Shown here piece after piece: positions 46,811 through 57,839 of a stretch of 64,000 nucleotides of DNA. A program made the position numbers and the translations under genes. Positions within the stretch are counted from its first letter, which is position 1, and each line of letters starts with the position of its first letter. The notes under the pieces were generated by a model that was given only the letters and a program-made list of their open reading frames with translations, was not told the origin of the DNA and made no database searches. The stretch spans positions 33,696,538 to 33,760,537 of the forward strand of contig CAIIXF020000007.1 in assembly GCA_903813345.2 (NCBI GenBank), written 5' to 3'. The stretch comes from Owenia fusiformis (lineage: Eukaryota; Annelida; Polychaeta; Sabellida; Oweniidae).

Positions 46811-49800
46811 CTATAAAAGTAAGAAATTCACATCACAGATTACCCATTACTGCTTATAGGCTAATGGTAAAGTTCTTTGTTATTTTTTATCTGAATTATC
46901 TGTATCTAAATAAGAGTAACCGAATTAAAAGATCCAAATAAGAGTAAGAGAATTAATAGTACAATAACGTCATTTCTAAGGGCAATATAGTGAAATATTG
47001 GACCGAGGGCCGAAGGCCCAAGGTCCAATATTTCACTATATTGCTCGCAGAAATGACGTTATTAGTATTATTACCACCGTTAACGACCAGGACTGAAACA
47101 GCAAGAAAATCTTACGCATTGAACGATATCTAATTTCCCGGGGAAAATTGCCGGTCCAGAATATATTCTAGACCGGTCCATATGGACCACCACTATGACG
47201 TCACACATTTCTCAGGTCGATATAGTAAAATGGGTGACAGGTCATCTCAACCCCAAGTCATCTCAACCCCAAGTCATCTCAACCCAGTCCAACTCAACCC
47301 CACGTCAACTCAACCCCAAGTCAACTCAACCCTGTAAAACTCCACCCCAGTAAAACTCAACCCTATTCATTTGTGCAATGTCTAATTTAATTTCTTATTA
47401 AGAATAATTTAAATTATTAATTTCTGAAAATCTAGCGTTTTGCATGATACTTTGAATAGAAAGTTGTAAAAGTATTAAAAAAACGGTTAAGCTCAAGGAT
47501 AATTCATCAAGTTGTCACTATTATTGAATTTAAGACATATTTTGAAATCAGATTTTAGATAATTTAGAAATAATTAACAATGTAATATAACTTTTTATTT
47601 ATATGAACATGCTTTAACAAAATCATTAACATTTAGTAATTTATAAGAAAGCATAGACGTAGCCAGGAGGAGTTCGCACACACCCTCCCCCCAATTTTGA
47701 AGGAAGTTGCATCATTTTTTGTCAAAACATATCTTTTTTTGGCTCGCTTATGCCACGATCGGCACCCCCTGACTGAAAACCTAATTTTTTGGGCGATCGC
47801 ATCCCTCCTGACTGAAAGCTGGCTATGCCCCTGGAAAGCAATGGTCATGTTCCAGTTTTCCAAATAATCAAGAGTGTCAACCTCATAGGGATTACAACAA
47901 AACAAACGTATTAGCAAGATTAATAAAATTACCCATATTTTAATCCTATTAGTACCATGTTGACATTTTGGAGATAAACTCATTATTAACTATCATACAA
48001 AAAGGCAGTGGTCTAAGAATGAAAATCACATACTGAATCATTCGAATTATTTTTATGAAATAAACTTTCTTATAAGTTTATCAATATATAGAAATATAGG
48101 GGTTGAGTTTTACTGGGGTTGAGTTTTACAGGGTTGAGTTGACTTGGGGTTGAGTTTTACTGGGGTTGACTTGACTTGGGGTTGAGTTGACTTGGGGTTG
48201 AGTTTTACTGGGTTGAGTTGACTTGGGGTTGAGATGACCAGGAAGCGTAAAATGAACGCCTTCTAAACTAGCACTAAAACCCCTAGAACTGGCCCGGCAA
48301 GGTGGTAATAATAGATCTAAATAAGAGTTCAAGAGAATTAAAAGATCTTAATAAGAGAAAGAGAATTAAAAGATCTAAATAAGAGTAAGAGAATTAAAAG
48401 ATCTTAATAAGAGAAAGAGAATTAAAAGATCTAAACAAGAGTAAGAGAATTAAAAGATCTTAATAAGAGAAAGAGAATTAAAAGATCTAAACAAGAGTAA
48501 GAGAATTAAAAGATCCAAATAAGAGTAAGAGAATTAAAATATCTAAATAAGAGTAAGAGAATTAAAAGATCCAAATATGTGTAAGAGAATTAAAAGATCT
48601 AAATAAAAGTAAGAGAATTAAAAGATCCAAATAATCTTGCATTCTGGCGGCCATCTTGGAAGTTTTTGGATAAATCTTGGCATCGTGATTCCAGGAAAAC
48701 CACTAAACAGATTTACTTCAAATTTTCACACATGTTATATGGTATGAAGTTCTAGAGCTGATTAACTTTTCGGTGGCCATCTTGCATTCTGGCGGCCATC
48801 TTGGAAGTTTTTAGATAAATCTTGTCATCGCGATTCCAAGAGAACCACTTAACAGTTTTACTTCAAATTTTCACACATGTTACATGGTAAGAAGTTAAAG
48901 AGCTGATTCACTTTCCGGCGGCCATCTTGCATTCCGACGGCCATATTGGATTTTTTAGATATATCTTGGCATCGCGATTCCAGAAAAACCACTTAAAAGA
49001 TGTACTTCAAATTTTCACACATGTTATGTGGTAAAAAGTCCTAGCTCTCAATAGTTTTTCGGTGGCCATCTTGCATTCTGGCGGCCATCTTGGAAGTTTT
49101 AAGATAAATCTTGTCATTACGATTTCAGGAAAACCAAACAGATTTACTTCAAATTTCCACACATGTTAGATGGTAAGAAAGTCTAAAGGTGATTGACTTT
49201 TTGGTAGCCATCTTGCACTCTGGCGGCCATCTTGGAAGTTTTTAGATAAATCTTGTCATCATAATTCTAGGAAAACCCCTTAACAGATTTACTTCAAATT
49301 TTCACACATCATGTTACATGGTATCTTGCATTCTGTCGGCCATCTTGGAAGTTTTTATTAGATAAATCTTGTCATCACGATTCCAGGAAAACCACTTAAC
49401 AGTTTTACTTCAAATTTTCACTCATGTTACATGGTAAGAAGTTATAGAGCTGATCAACTTTCAGGTAGCCATCTTGCATTCTGGCAGCCATCTTGGAAGT
49501 TTTAAGATAAATCTTGTCATCGCGTTTCCAGAAAAACCACCTAACAAATTTGCTCCAAATTTTCACACATGTTACATTGTAAGAAGTTCTACAGCTGATC
49601 GATCAATTTTTCGGTGGCCATTTTTCATTCTAGCAGCCCTCTTGAACGTTTTTAGATAAATCTTGTCATCGCTACTCCAGGAAAACCACTTAAACTGATT
49701 CTCTTAAAATTTTTACACATGTTACATGGTAAGAAGTTCTAGAACTTTTCGTTTGTACTTTATACCATATAATAGATGAATTGAGTGTATGATATCAATT

Positions 49801-52800
49801 GACTTTTAGAATTTATAAAGGTCTCGTGACATGGTGCACAATGAAAGGTTGTCCATACATATAGGCCACATACATATATTTTCTCTTAAAAGAGCTTCAA
49901 TTTCGTAATATACTCAGATCAATGCCAATTAAGCATACATTTCACTCTAAAAAATCACTGTGCATTGTTGGATTTCAAAGAAATGTTTGACGTTTTCAAT
50001 AATCCATTTTCGTGCCTTTTGCCCCTGTTTATATCACTATAAAAGCTGTTTTCTGTATGAGGGAAGACTTGTTTTCGTATAGCACAGTCTGTATAGGTTG
50101 ATACACAATATACATGTTCTATCTATTCCATAGAATTTTGTGCCTCAACGTATCCATACAGGTTGTAGAGCTACTATTGACAATATCTATCATTTGGTTT
50201 CAAGTTTTAAAAACTTAAATGCTTCATACACCTTTTAAACCACACTTAGGTAGCAACAGAATAGAATGAACTGTGTTTTATTTTTAAGAATACCCAGCTG
50301 TAACAAAGAGGGGTGCATTATTTTATACCCACTCACTTCTCAATACACTTACATGTACCTTATTCCCATCTTCATTTTTAATAGAGAGATTTCGAATACC
50401 AGTATAACGTAAATTTTTTGAAGCCGTTTGATTACGTCATCATTTATTGAAGAGCTATAGAATACGTCCATAAGTGTGATATTCTCACATATGGACGACG
50501 ATTTATAAGAATATCACACTTATGGACGTACATGTATAGAGCTGCGCAACAAATGCATGATGACGTAAACAAACACTTCATAAGTTAACCGTTACGGGAA
50601 TAGAGAGATTTCGATCATATGAAAGCATACGTTATGTTTACGCGTATAGGCTATTAGCTATACGCTATAAGTATAAGTGAATCAAGTTTGTCGTTTATGC
50701 AAAAATATGGACTTATACGTATCGAAATGTATATTTCATTGATCAATTCTTATGATCTTTTCACCAAGAATGAATCGTTTTCTCCTCCAGATTCCTCGTT
50801 TATAAGGTGGATAAGATAGTAATATGACTTCGTGCCAAATATCACCGTAATTTCTCACAAATAACTATTTAAACGAGATAAGTATTTATTCACTTATATG
50901 AACAACGTTTATTTTTAAATAGATAGAGCTGCGCGATAAGTGATGACATAGTACACACACGTTACACGTTAATAAACATTGTAAACAGCTATAAGTGAGT
51001 TGCGAAATCTCTCTATTATTAAAATGATGCTACTTACTTATAGAATTATTCAGAATTTAATTACAAATCATATTTATGTGAAGGTCGTAGTCAAGGTTGT
51101 TTATCATACTAATCATGGGATTTCAACTAGAATTGAAAGCCCATGTACTAATGAAACAATAGACAAAATAATTTTAAGGGGGAATGTGTATGCGACACAT
51201 ACCGAGTAAGAAAATCGTGAAAATAATTTTGTAATTCATTCACAGGCGAGGTATGTATTAAACCTTTTACAGGGTGGTCCAAAAAAGTGAACCCCCGCAA
51301 CGGGCCATATTTCCCTTATTACCTTTAGGAATCCTTTCATATTTTTACATGTTGTAGAGGAAGGTCTTAAATATTTGTTGGTACCATCCATTTTTCTTAG
51401 TCTTGCAATTTGCAGAAATTATAAGCCCTAACCAAATGTTACTGAAAATGGATAAAATGTGATTTTCAACTTCCGCGATTCTTCAACCCTTCGAGACCCT
51501 TCCCCTGACAATTTTTTTAGCTGCAGTCTTACATCTAGCATCCTACCTCTATTAGTTGCAAAGATATTGTGATCCAAAGAAATGTACTAAGTATCCATAG
51601 ACGAAAGTTTTTCCCAGTGAAATCGCAACATACCCCTATATGATCTTGAAATGTCAATATCTTCATTAATCATGGACCAATTCTAATGAATTATGGCTCA
51701 AAACATTGAATATTAGATTTCTTTTGCTTTTCTAAAGATATTTGGTGAAGGGCTTCTCAGATTCTTAGTCACAGGGGGCAACTTTGTCCCCCTCTAACCA
51801 TTTGTGTGGGTGACATGCCCCTTAACTGTTGAACAGTTAAAACTGCTTCAAAATGATCAATGAACATGTGAAATGTGTTTTCTGCTCAAAAGTATCCCAT
51901 TTGTCATGTGGTAGGGTTTTAAACTTGTATCTCTAACTGAAAGCTGTTTTAAGAATATCAACGTGCTTCAACAATTTCCATGAATTACATTGGTAAAATT
52001 CTGCACAATCCAATTTTCAGGCATGTTTGTTTAAGTCTTGTAATTTCTTCACAATTCAAGACTGAGAATAAATTATGGCATCAACAAAATTTTTAGACCT
52101 TTCTCTACAACATGTGGTAATATGAGGCAATTCATGCAAGTATTAAGGAAAATATAGCCTGTTGCAGGGGTTTATTTTTTTGACCACCCTGTATATATCA
52201 TCATTCTCAGTCTACTTCATGCGATATTGGTGATGAAGATCATGAGTACCCCATTGATACTAATTATTATCTTCAAATCTGTTGTATCGCTTAATAAAGA
52301 TAGGAACCATATACTTTCATGATATCACTAGGTTTTGTATTGGAATGGACTTCAAAAAGATCTTCAAGGGTTCATTATACAAATCCGAGACATATACAAC
52401 TAGTCAAAATGCACATACTTTGATATAATTGAGGACTCAACATATCTACGTTTAAAAATCATAAAAATACATGTATACAGGGCGTATAAAAAACGCAACA
52501 AGCAGTTATCTCATAAAATGGCAAAACTAGTTATGACGGTATCTGGTCAACTCGTACCCAAGATAACTCGTACCCAAGTCAAGTCGTACCCAAGACAACT
52601 CGTACCCAAGACAACTCGTACCCAAGACAACTTGTACCCAAGTATATGTTTTGTTTTGAATCAAGTGTTGGGCTGGGAATGGGTATAGATATACATATTA
52701 TAATGGTTACGTACAGTTCAGAATAGTTTGAAGTATGTAGAAGAGTTTTTGGAAGAAATCGATTGAATTTTTTGACCAAATATATTGGTCACAGATTCAG

Positions 52801-55051
52801 ATGTTCGAGGGAGGAGATTTATGTTTATTCCACATATTCATAATCATTGTTCACAATATTAGTGGTATTTTTGTATGTTAATGAGTGTTTGGAACAAGTA
52901 TCAGATCTAATTCATCTTGAAATATGGTATTATCAAAAATATAAAGATTTTCAAAACTTGCGCCTATTTCTTATTAAACAGATAATCTATTTAGGATTTC
53001 ATATTATCAGATTAAAGAATGATAATGATGATAATGATAATGATTTTTTTAATAATCATTTATTTCATATATATACTATACATAAAATAATACAATAATA
53101 ACGTTTGACTAGGTTACAAGTAATATTATTGTCAAACTGAAAACCTTAATGTAGTTACATTCATAATTTTTACTTTACAATGATAATGATAAGTCACATT
53201 CATAAAATTAAGCAATAAAAAATGTTCTAAATAATATGAATATCAAATATTATTTTGGTACTTATTCATACATGATATAATACATTTTGCATGCATGTGC
53301 TCAAATATAATCCAATAAAGTTCCAAATGGAAAAGAAATTAACAGATTAAAATTTCTCTAAATGCACTAAGCTAAATTATTACCACCTTGCCGGGCCAGT
53401 TCTAGGGGTTTTAGTGCTAGTTTAGAAGGCGTTCATTTTACTATATCGACCTGAGCAATATGTGACGTCATAGTCGTGGTCAAGAATGCATCTCAGACCG
53501 GTCGAGAATGCATTTAACGACCGGCAATTTTCCCCGGGAAACAAGATATCATTCAGTGCGTAAGATTTTCTTTTCTTGGGCCTTCGGCCCTCGGTCCAGT
53601 ATTTCACTATATTGCCCGCAGAAATGACGTTATTGTACCATTAATTGTTTGATTCATTTGTTGAAAAGTTACTGTTGTAATTATATTTATTTATATATAT
53701 GTATTACAAAAAAAGTTGAGTCTTCTAAATTCAGAAAAAATATTGAGGCACATTATAACATTAAACATTTTGACACAGACTCAATTTGTTTTCTTATATG
53801 CACCCATAATACTGAAAATCAACTTGGGTACGAGTTGTCTTTGGTACAAGTTGTCTTGGGTACGAGTTGTCTTGGGTACGAGTTGACTAGGAAGCGTTAT
53901 GACTACATCAATTTCATTCGATGTACCATAAAGCCATGTCCCTCCTCTTTGCAACGATATACCTGTATGTTATTCATTCACGTGTGGTCATGGTTCAAGT
54001 TTCAAATATTGCAAAAATCAGTGCAAGAGCTAAGTGCCAATGGAAGTTCTCCTGACTTGAATTGTTGTGACTTTTCTTTTGGAGCTATCTCAGGAGCATC
54101 TGTGCTTACAATTCCTTCACCAGATATTGCACTTGGGCCCCGTACACTGACTTTCGCGATGTTTATAAATTGCTCCCAAGCTAATTTTGGCCCACTTTGC
54201 AAAAGGAATGATTACTCGCCCAATCATGACCAAATATCAATGAATGATATATCATTGGAAGGAGGAGACACATGGCTTTATGGTACATTGAATGAAATCA
54301 ATGCTGTTATCACTGGTTTTGTGCTCTTCCGAGATAACAATCTGTTGCGTTTTTTTATGCGCACTGTATAACAATATTTAGCACTAATTTATCAACTTAC
54401 AGAGAAATACCTAGGGTGCTGTAAACCTGTTTGGGAATCAAAATTAAGTGCAATTCAATTTTGAGAATTTTAGAAAAGCACTTGATTTCGCGAAAAACGT
54501 ATTTAAAACCTAATATGATAATAATTAAATTGGAATAATGACAGTGACTAAATGAATAAATTAAATAATCCAGCTTACGTGCAAACTTTATCCATTGAGG
54601 TAAGGTCTGCATTTATGGAGCTGTAAGACGCACATTGGCCCCTACATCCCATCGACAGTACCTGGGTAGGACGGCAGGACTTTGCGAACTCCGGGGGCGG
54701 CTCCACATGCAACATCAAAGGTTTTACGCTGCATTCTTTATTATGTGCCAATATATTGTCGGATAAACCCTTTACATTTGTCACACTTGCTACTGAGAGA
54801 ATGAGCAAAATGCCTAAAAATTAAGTTTAATCTCAAGCAATGTGCTAGTGATAGGTGGTATCAAGATGTGGAACTAAATTTTTGCGTGAAATAAACATGG
54901 GCTGATTTTTCGAATGTTTTACGAAGTCCTTAATTTACATGTACATTGTGTACTAACGAAAATATCATATATGCATATTCCACTAACTTTAAAACGGTAT
55001 TATGTAATACTCACGTATTGCGCATTCTTCAAATGTGCTATCTGTCATCAT
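46636..55051 (-). CDS. burs: Bursicon alpha-type cystine-knot hormone (three coding exons)
   Basis: Exons 55051-55015, 54813-54579 and 46810-46636 join in frame (split codons CGC and ACT) to 148 aa. Residues 13-27 are the hydrophobic signal core. The mature region has 11 cysteines (40, 59, 69, 73, 90, 92, 93, 107, 123, 125, 128), the bursicon number. Key motifs: GCRGQCASY (knot C-x-G-x-C followed by ASY), VCTCC, and ECICRPC near the end, the hallmark of the alpha subunit. C1-C2 is longer than in insect alpha subunits. In arthropods bursicon alpha pairs with a beta subunit and activates the LGR2 receptor in tanning; in lophotrochozoans its role is less clear. Intron 2 is about 7.8 kb and full of nested transposons. 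No beta-subunit gene was found here. Confidence 0.88.
46905..46951. repeat. Left remnant of the 28-bp minisatellite
   Basis: Two units of the AATAAGAGTAAnnGAATTAAAAGATCY repeat that resumes at 48313. The element at 46952-48312 is therefore inserted inside this array. Confidence 0.7.
46963..47063. repeat. About 100-bp palindrome
   Basis: AATAACGTCATTTCTAAGGG faces its complement around the centre GAGGGCCGAAGGCCCAAGG, with few mismatches. It forms the left end of the surrounding MITE. Confidence 0.8.
47233..48246. mobile_element. Tandem-repeat foldback element with 8-bp duplication, copy 1
   Basis: Flanked by GTAAAATG at 47225-47232 and 48247-48254. Ends GGTGACAGGTCATCTCAACC and GGTTGAGATGACCAGGAAGC. 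Each end is an array of about 15-16-bp units (GTCAACTCAACCCCAA and relatives), inverted at the two sides (47240-47368 and 48098-48240). The middle is AT-rich with no transposase; a minus frame at 47633-47983 is unrecognised. An 8-bp duplication fits hAT-like or P-like integrases, but the termini match no family I can name. Confidence 0.75.
48313..48632. repeat. 28-bp minisatellite
   Basis: About 11-12 copies of an AGAGAATTAAAAGATCTAAA-based 28-bp unit, with alternating TCTAAA, TCTTAA and TCCAAA variants. Two further copies lie beyond the inserted element at 46905. Confidence 0.85.
48636..49745. repeat. 145-bp satellite, about eight units
   Basis: Units start CTTGCATTCTGGCGGCCATC at 48636, 48781, 48926, 49070, 49212, 49325, 49473 and about 49621 (142-148 bp, one shortened to 113). 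Each has GGCGGCCATCTTGG, GATTCCAGGAAAACC and TTCACACATGTTA blocks. It is noncoding, in bursicon intron 2. Confidence 0.85.
49746..50380. other. Noncoding intron sequence
   Basis: Part of bursicon intron 2, AT-rich; no exon, array or inverted repeat recognised. Confidence 0.45.
50381..51015. mobile_element. MITE with ATAGAGAGATTTCG termini
   Basis: ATAGAGAGATTTCG at 50381 faces CGAAATCTCTCTAT at 51015. An extra copy of the terminus is at about 50601, so it may be a composite. It contains the hairpin at 50463-50530. No coding frame. Confidence 0.6.
50463..50530. repeat. Hairpin with perfect 23-bp arms
   Basis: TACGTCCATAAGTGTGATAT (50463 onward) pairs perfectly with 50508-50530 over 23 bp. 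Further outer pairing TACGTCATCAT/ATGATGACGTA (50434 and 50558) extends the stem. Confidence 0.85.
51270..52191. mobile_element. Tc1/mariner-type MITE, TA duplication (922 bp)
   Basis: Termini CAGGGTGGTCCAAAAAAGTG and its complement, TIRs of about 100 bp with mismatches, TA on both sides. Terminal CAGGGTG is shared with the 13356 element, but the rest differs. No transposase frame. Confidence 0.8.
52538..53895. mobile_element. Tandem-repeat foldback element with 8-bp duplication, copy 2
   Basis: Flanked by GTTATGAC at 52530-52537 and 53896-53903. Ends GGTATCTGGTCAACTCGTAC and GTACGAGTTGACTAGGAAGC. Terminal arrays of a 16-bp unit, GTACCCAAGACAACTC, lie inverted at the two sides (52552-52640 and 53820-53890). 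Its tail AGGAAGC, its GGTCAnCTC subterminus and the 8-bp duplication match copy 1, while the repeat unit differs. It carries a reversed 53376-53647 MITE inside. Confidence 0.75.
53376..53647. mobile_element. Reversed copy of the 46952 MITE, empty-site version
   Basis: Reverse complement of the 46952-48312 element without the nested foldback: AATTATTACCACCTTGCCGG ... GAAATGACGTTATTGTACC. The junction CATTTTACTATATCGACC shows the uninterrupted target of copy 1, proving the 8-bp duplication there. Confidence 0.75.
54000..54200 (+). pseudogene. Mariner/IS630-type transposase remnant
   Basis: The + frame gives a KSVQELSANGSSPDLNCCDF stretch and then loses similarity, consistent with a frameshift relative to the 22010-22201 copy, which continues FFWSYL. 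Only the region around one catalytic aspartate survives. The longer open frame spanning 53649-54371 crosses element boundaries and is not a gene. Confidence 0.5.
54367..54572. other. Intron sequence, nothing recognised
   Basis: AT-rich segment of bursicon intron 2 between the mariner relic and exon 2. Confidence 0.4.
54579..54813 (-). CDS. burs: Bursicon exon 2 (signal core and first knot half)
   Basis: The acceptor TAATTTTTAG precedes 54813; the exon runs 235 nt to the donor TGCAC|GTAAGC. It encodes ILLILSVASV, then ECSVKP, KSCRP, GCRGQCASY and DKVC. Reading through the donor gives an immediate stop (ACG TAA), which is why it looks like an isolated 77-codon frame. The TTG at 54808 is not the start. 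Confidence 0.85.
55015..55051 (-). CDS. burs: Bursicon exon 1 (tentative start)
   Basis: ATGATG at 55051-55046, 12 codons plus one base, ending at the donor C|GTGAGT; the phase matches exon 2 exactly. The N-terminus MMTDSTFEECAI is acidic, unusual for a signal peptide, although Arg13 then precedes the hydrophobic core. A TATAAT sits about 65 bp upstream. A different first exon farther upstream remains possible. Confidence 0.45.
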
Positions 55052-55113
55052 AAAAAGTTGTTCTTTCAGCAGTAATCTCCCCAAATCAGTCAGGTTTATG
55101 GCACTGTCTTCGC

Positions 55114-55119
55114 ATTATA
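55114..55119 (-). promoter_or_regulatory. TATA-like box before bursicon exon 1
   Basis: GTTTTATAATGC on the minus strand. A start about 30 bp downstream (near 55088) would leave a 5'UTR of about 37 nt before the ATG at 55051. Confidence 0.3.
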
Positions 55120-55129
55120 AAACAAAACA

Positions 55130-57645
55130 AAATTCACATCCCACACATTTGATATTAACTTTACTTTGAACTATTTGAAAAGTATTCAAATGAGTTATTA
55201 TATCAAAGCTTAAAATACTCCATTAACAGTAATATCGATTCATACTGGTAAATGTATTCCGAAACAACCCCTCATATGTAGGATGGTTACTTAACAGGTT
55301 TCTCGAGAGGAAATTGTTTCATTTACAATCAAATGAATCCGAATGAGACAGGGCAATTATCATTGAAACATAAGAACTGTAAGTCAAGCTGTATTCTATT
55401 ATTGTCGTGTAAATTGCACCAACACATACGGATATACACGGACAAATTCATTCAAGGGAAATCAATCAGGAAGAACTGGTGTGGTATATTTTAATCGAAT
55501 AGCCAGTCAACGGTCATGCAACATACTTCTCAACTTGTAAAATCCTGAGTAATTTTTCTAAAACCTGAAAACCCCAGGTTTTCCGGGCTAAATTTTTTTT
55601 TCCATTTTCCAGGTTTAACCAAAGTCTTAATTGAATATAACGATACATACGTGAGGCTCTTATAAAAAAAGTTTTCTCAGTGTTTATCTGAAAAATAGCA
55701 TCCCCCATGAAGGGCGAATTTTTCTATGACACGTCGTGAGTAGGTGCTCAAGGATGGGCCACAAGTGAATTTCTCAAGACAAAAAATGGCGACCATTTTG
55801 AAACTAGGCGAGCTTTTGAACCAGGAGTCATAAGGGAGTTTTCTGTATTGATGCAGAATAAACTTAATAAAACAAAATAACTTAAAACAGGAATCCTATC
55901 GACAGAGGTTTTAAGTCAAATGGTCCAAACGTGGATTTCGTGAGACATATGGACAAATGATGTTAACTAAAATGGCTGAAAATAAAAAAACGGATATAAA
56001 TTTTTGCCGATTTTTTTGTAAAAAAATATTATTTCACATAACTACTCTTTACAGTGACATGACTTTTTACATTGAAGAACACCTGAAATTATTTGTAAAG
56101 CTAGGAAATGGGACAAAAGTGAATTCTACGAGATAAACGGATAAAAAATTTTGCCGATTTTTTGTAACAAAATTATTTCATACAACTACTCTTTACACTG
56201 ACATGGCCTTTAAATTAAAACGGGAATCCTATGGACAGAGGTTTTGAAACTGGCGAATTGTTGACAGACAGACGGACGGACGGACGGACAAGTGAGTGAT
56301 TGCAATAGGTCACCATGTGAGCTAAAAACAGGTGTTTTACGGTAGATTTATCAAAAAGCAGTAGTTATTTTTCAAACATTGATTTTTTTTCAAACATTGA
56401 TGGATTTTTCAAAAACTGTAGTTTTACGGTAGACTTTGAGAAACGGTAGATTTTTCATAAAATGGTAGTTTTTGGAACTATTTTGAACCAATTTGAACTA
56501 TCAAATTGTCAATGTGCACTATTGAAATGCCACCAAAGAATTTGATTCACATAATCAATTCAACAGATAAAGTGTATATATTCTTTAGTGTACAATGTTT
56601 TTGTACAAAAAAGGAGCAGATTGTATTATTCTAAAGAACACTGTGACATTAAGAATAAGATTTAGTTAAATGCGATCAGAAAATAAAACAGTATGACAAA
56701 AATTAATGAGTAATAAGACATTGTAAGACTGTTGATTGAATTGCTTATTTACATGTAAGTTGGCCCAGAACAAGTATTATTGTTAGTACCTCAATTGAAA
56801 CACTCAATTCTGATTGGTTGATGAGCGGTCAACAATATGTACTAGTATGCATTAAAAATGAGATTTAGTAGAAATACAGTACGGGAGAAAACGGTACGGG
56901 AGTTTTGTTATTTTTAAGGAAAAACAAAAAAATACGAGAGATTTTCGTAAAAAACGGGAGGTTGACAGGTCTGTTAATTCATACATAATACAATCTCATT
57001 CAGTTATTTACTTGAAAAACAACCTTTTCTGAAAATGTACCGGAAAAAACTACACTCTTTAAATCAACCGGAAAAGTACCATAGGCTGGCAGGTCTGCTT
57101 GAATTGTACCTGCTAACCTGCTATACTATACCATATACAGTCCCGCTCAATTCCAATTTCCAAATACTAGAAAAATACCGCATTTTTGAAAAACTTCCAG
57201 ATTTAGTAAAAATATTCCGCAAAAATAAAGAAATTATACTACATCAATTTTTTTTATTTTAGGTTGGCAGATCTGCTCGGACTATACCGACTATACCGGC
57301 ATGAATATGTACCAAGGTGTTAACTTCATTTATAAAGTAAACAAAACATGATTTGTGATAAACCCCTTTATTTTTTGTATTATTATGCAAACTATAAACA
57401 ACGACAACAACAAAAAATCTCAGTACAACTGATGCAATAAGTCCTGATAACAAGCAATAAGCAATAAAAGATTCTACCATTAAGGTATGGATTGTATCGT
57501 TAGAATGGATTGAATTGGGTTGGTTTCATGTAAAAGGTGGAGAGGATGGAGCATTTTCAAAATGTGGAATTTCCAGAGTTTGCAAGCAGATGCTTGAACA
57601 TATGATACATACTGTACAACTACATTTATTTGTATGTGACTACAT
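55130..57645. other. Noncoding, nothing firmly recognised
   Basis: AT-rich; a short (GGAC)n tract near 56273-56290; a CAGGGTGACTCAA end (minus orientation) near 57668 that looks like a mariner-type terminus. No supported gene. Confidence 0.4.
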
Positions 57646-57650
57646 AAATA

Positions 57651-57828
57651 AATTGAGTCACCCTGTATAAACTGTACCCTGGATTGTACACCCCTCAACC
57701 TTGCTGTGTGCGCAGAAATGGGCTGGTATTCACCATATGAGTGGCAGATACTTGTAGCAACTCGATACAAAGATCGTTGTGAAGCCATGGATCCCACTAG
57801 ATTATCATGGCATCACCTGTTTAGGTAA
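57651..57828 (+). other. Open + frame of unknown identity
   Basis: One + frame stays open about 58 codons from 57651, including C-x2-C-x3-C near its start and MGWYSPYEWQILVATRYKD later, and closes at a donor-like AG|GTAATG. The minus strand also has a 105-codon frame here. I recognise neither. It may be an exon or transposon residue. Confidence 0.2.
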
Positions 57829-57839
57829 TGTCCTCAGTG

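Larger units (their letters stand above)
46952..48312. mobile_element. Palindromic MITE carrying a nested foldback
   Basis: Left end AATTAATAGTACAATAACG, right end AAGGTGGTAATAAT. It interrupts the 28-bp minisatellite. The left part contains a long hairpin (46963-47063) with a GGGCCGAAGGCCC centre. Without the nested element it is about 340 bp. A reversed, uninterrupted copy of the same family is at 53376-53647, which gives the empty site for the nested insertion. Confidence 0.7.
52478..54366. mobile_element. Mariner/IS630-type relic with a nested foldback
   Basis: Ends CAGGGCGTATAAAAAACGCA and TGCGTTTTTTTATGCGCACTG, with TA on both sides. Without its insertion (52538-53903) it is about 523 bp with TIRs of roughly 150 bp. 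The centre (54000-54200, + strand) has ANGSSPDLNCCDFSFGA, a DDE remnant with a frameshift after CDF. The family's other copy is at 21745-22415. Confidence 0.7.

Noticed and set aside
53649-54371. A 240-codon open frame on +
   Set aside because: It crosses the boundaries of a MITE, a foldback element and a mariner relic. Only the SPDLN stretch has a protein ancestry.
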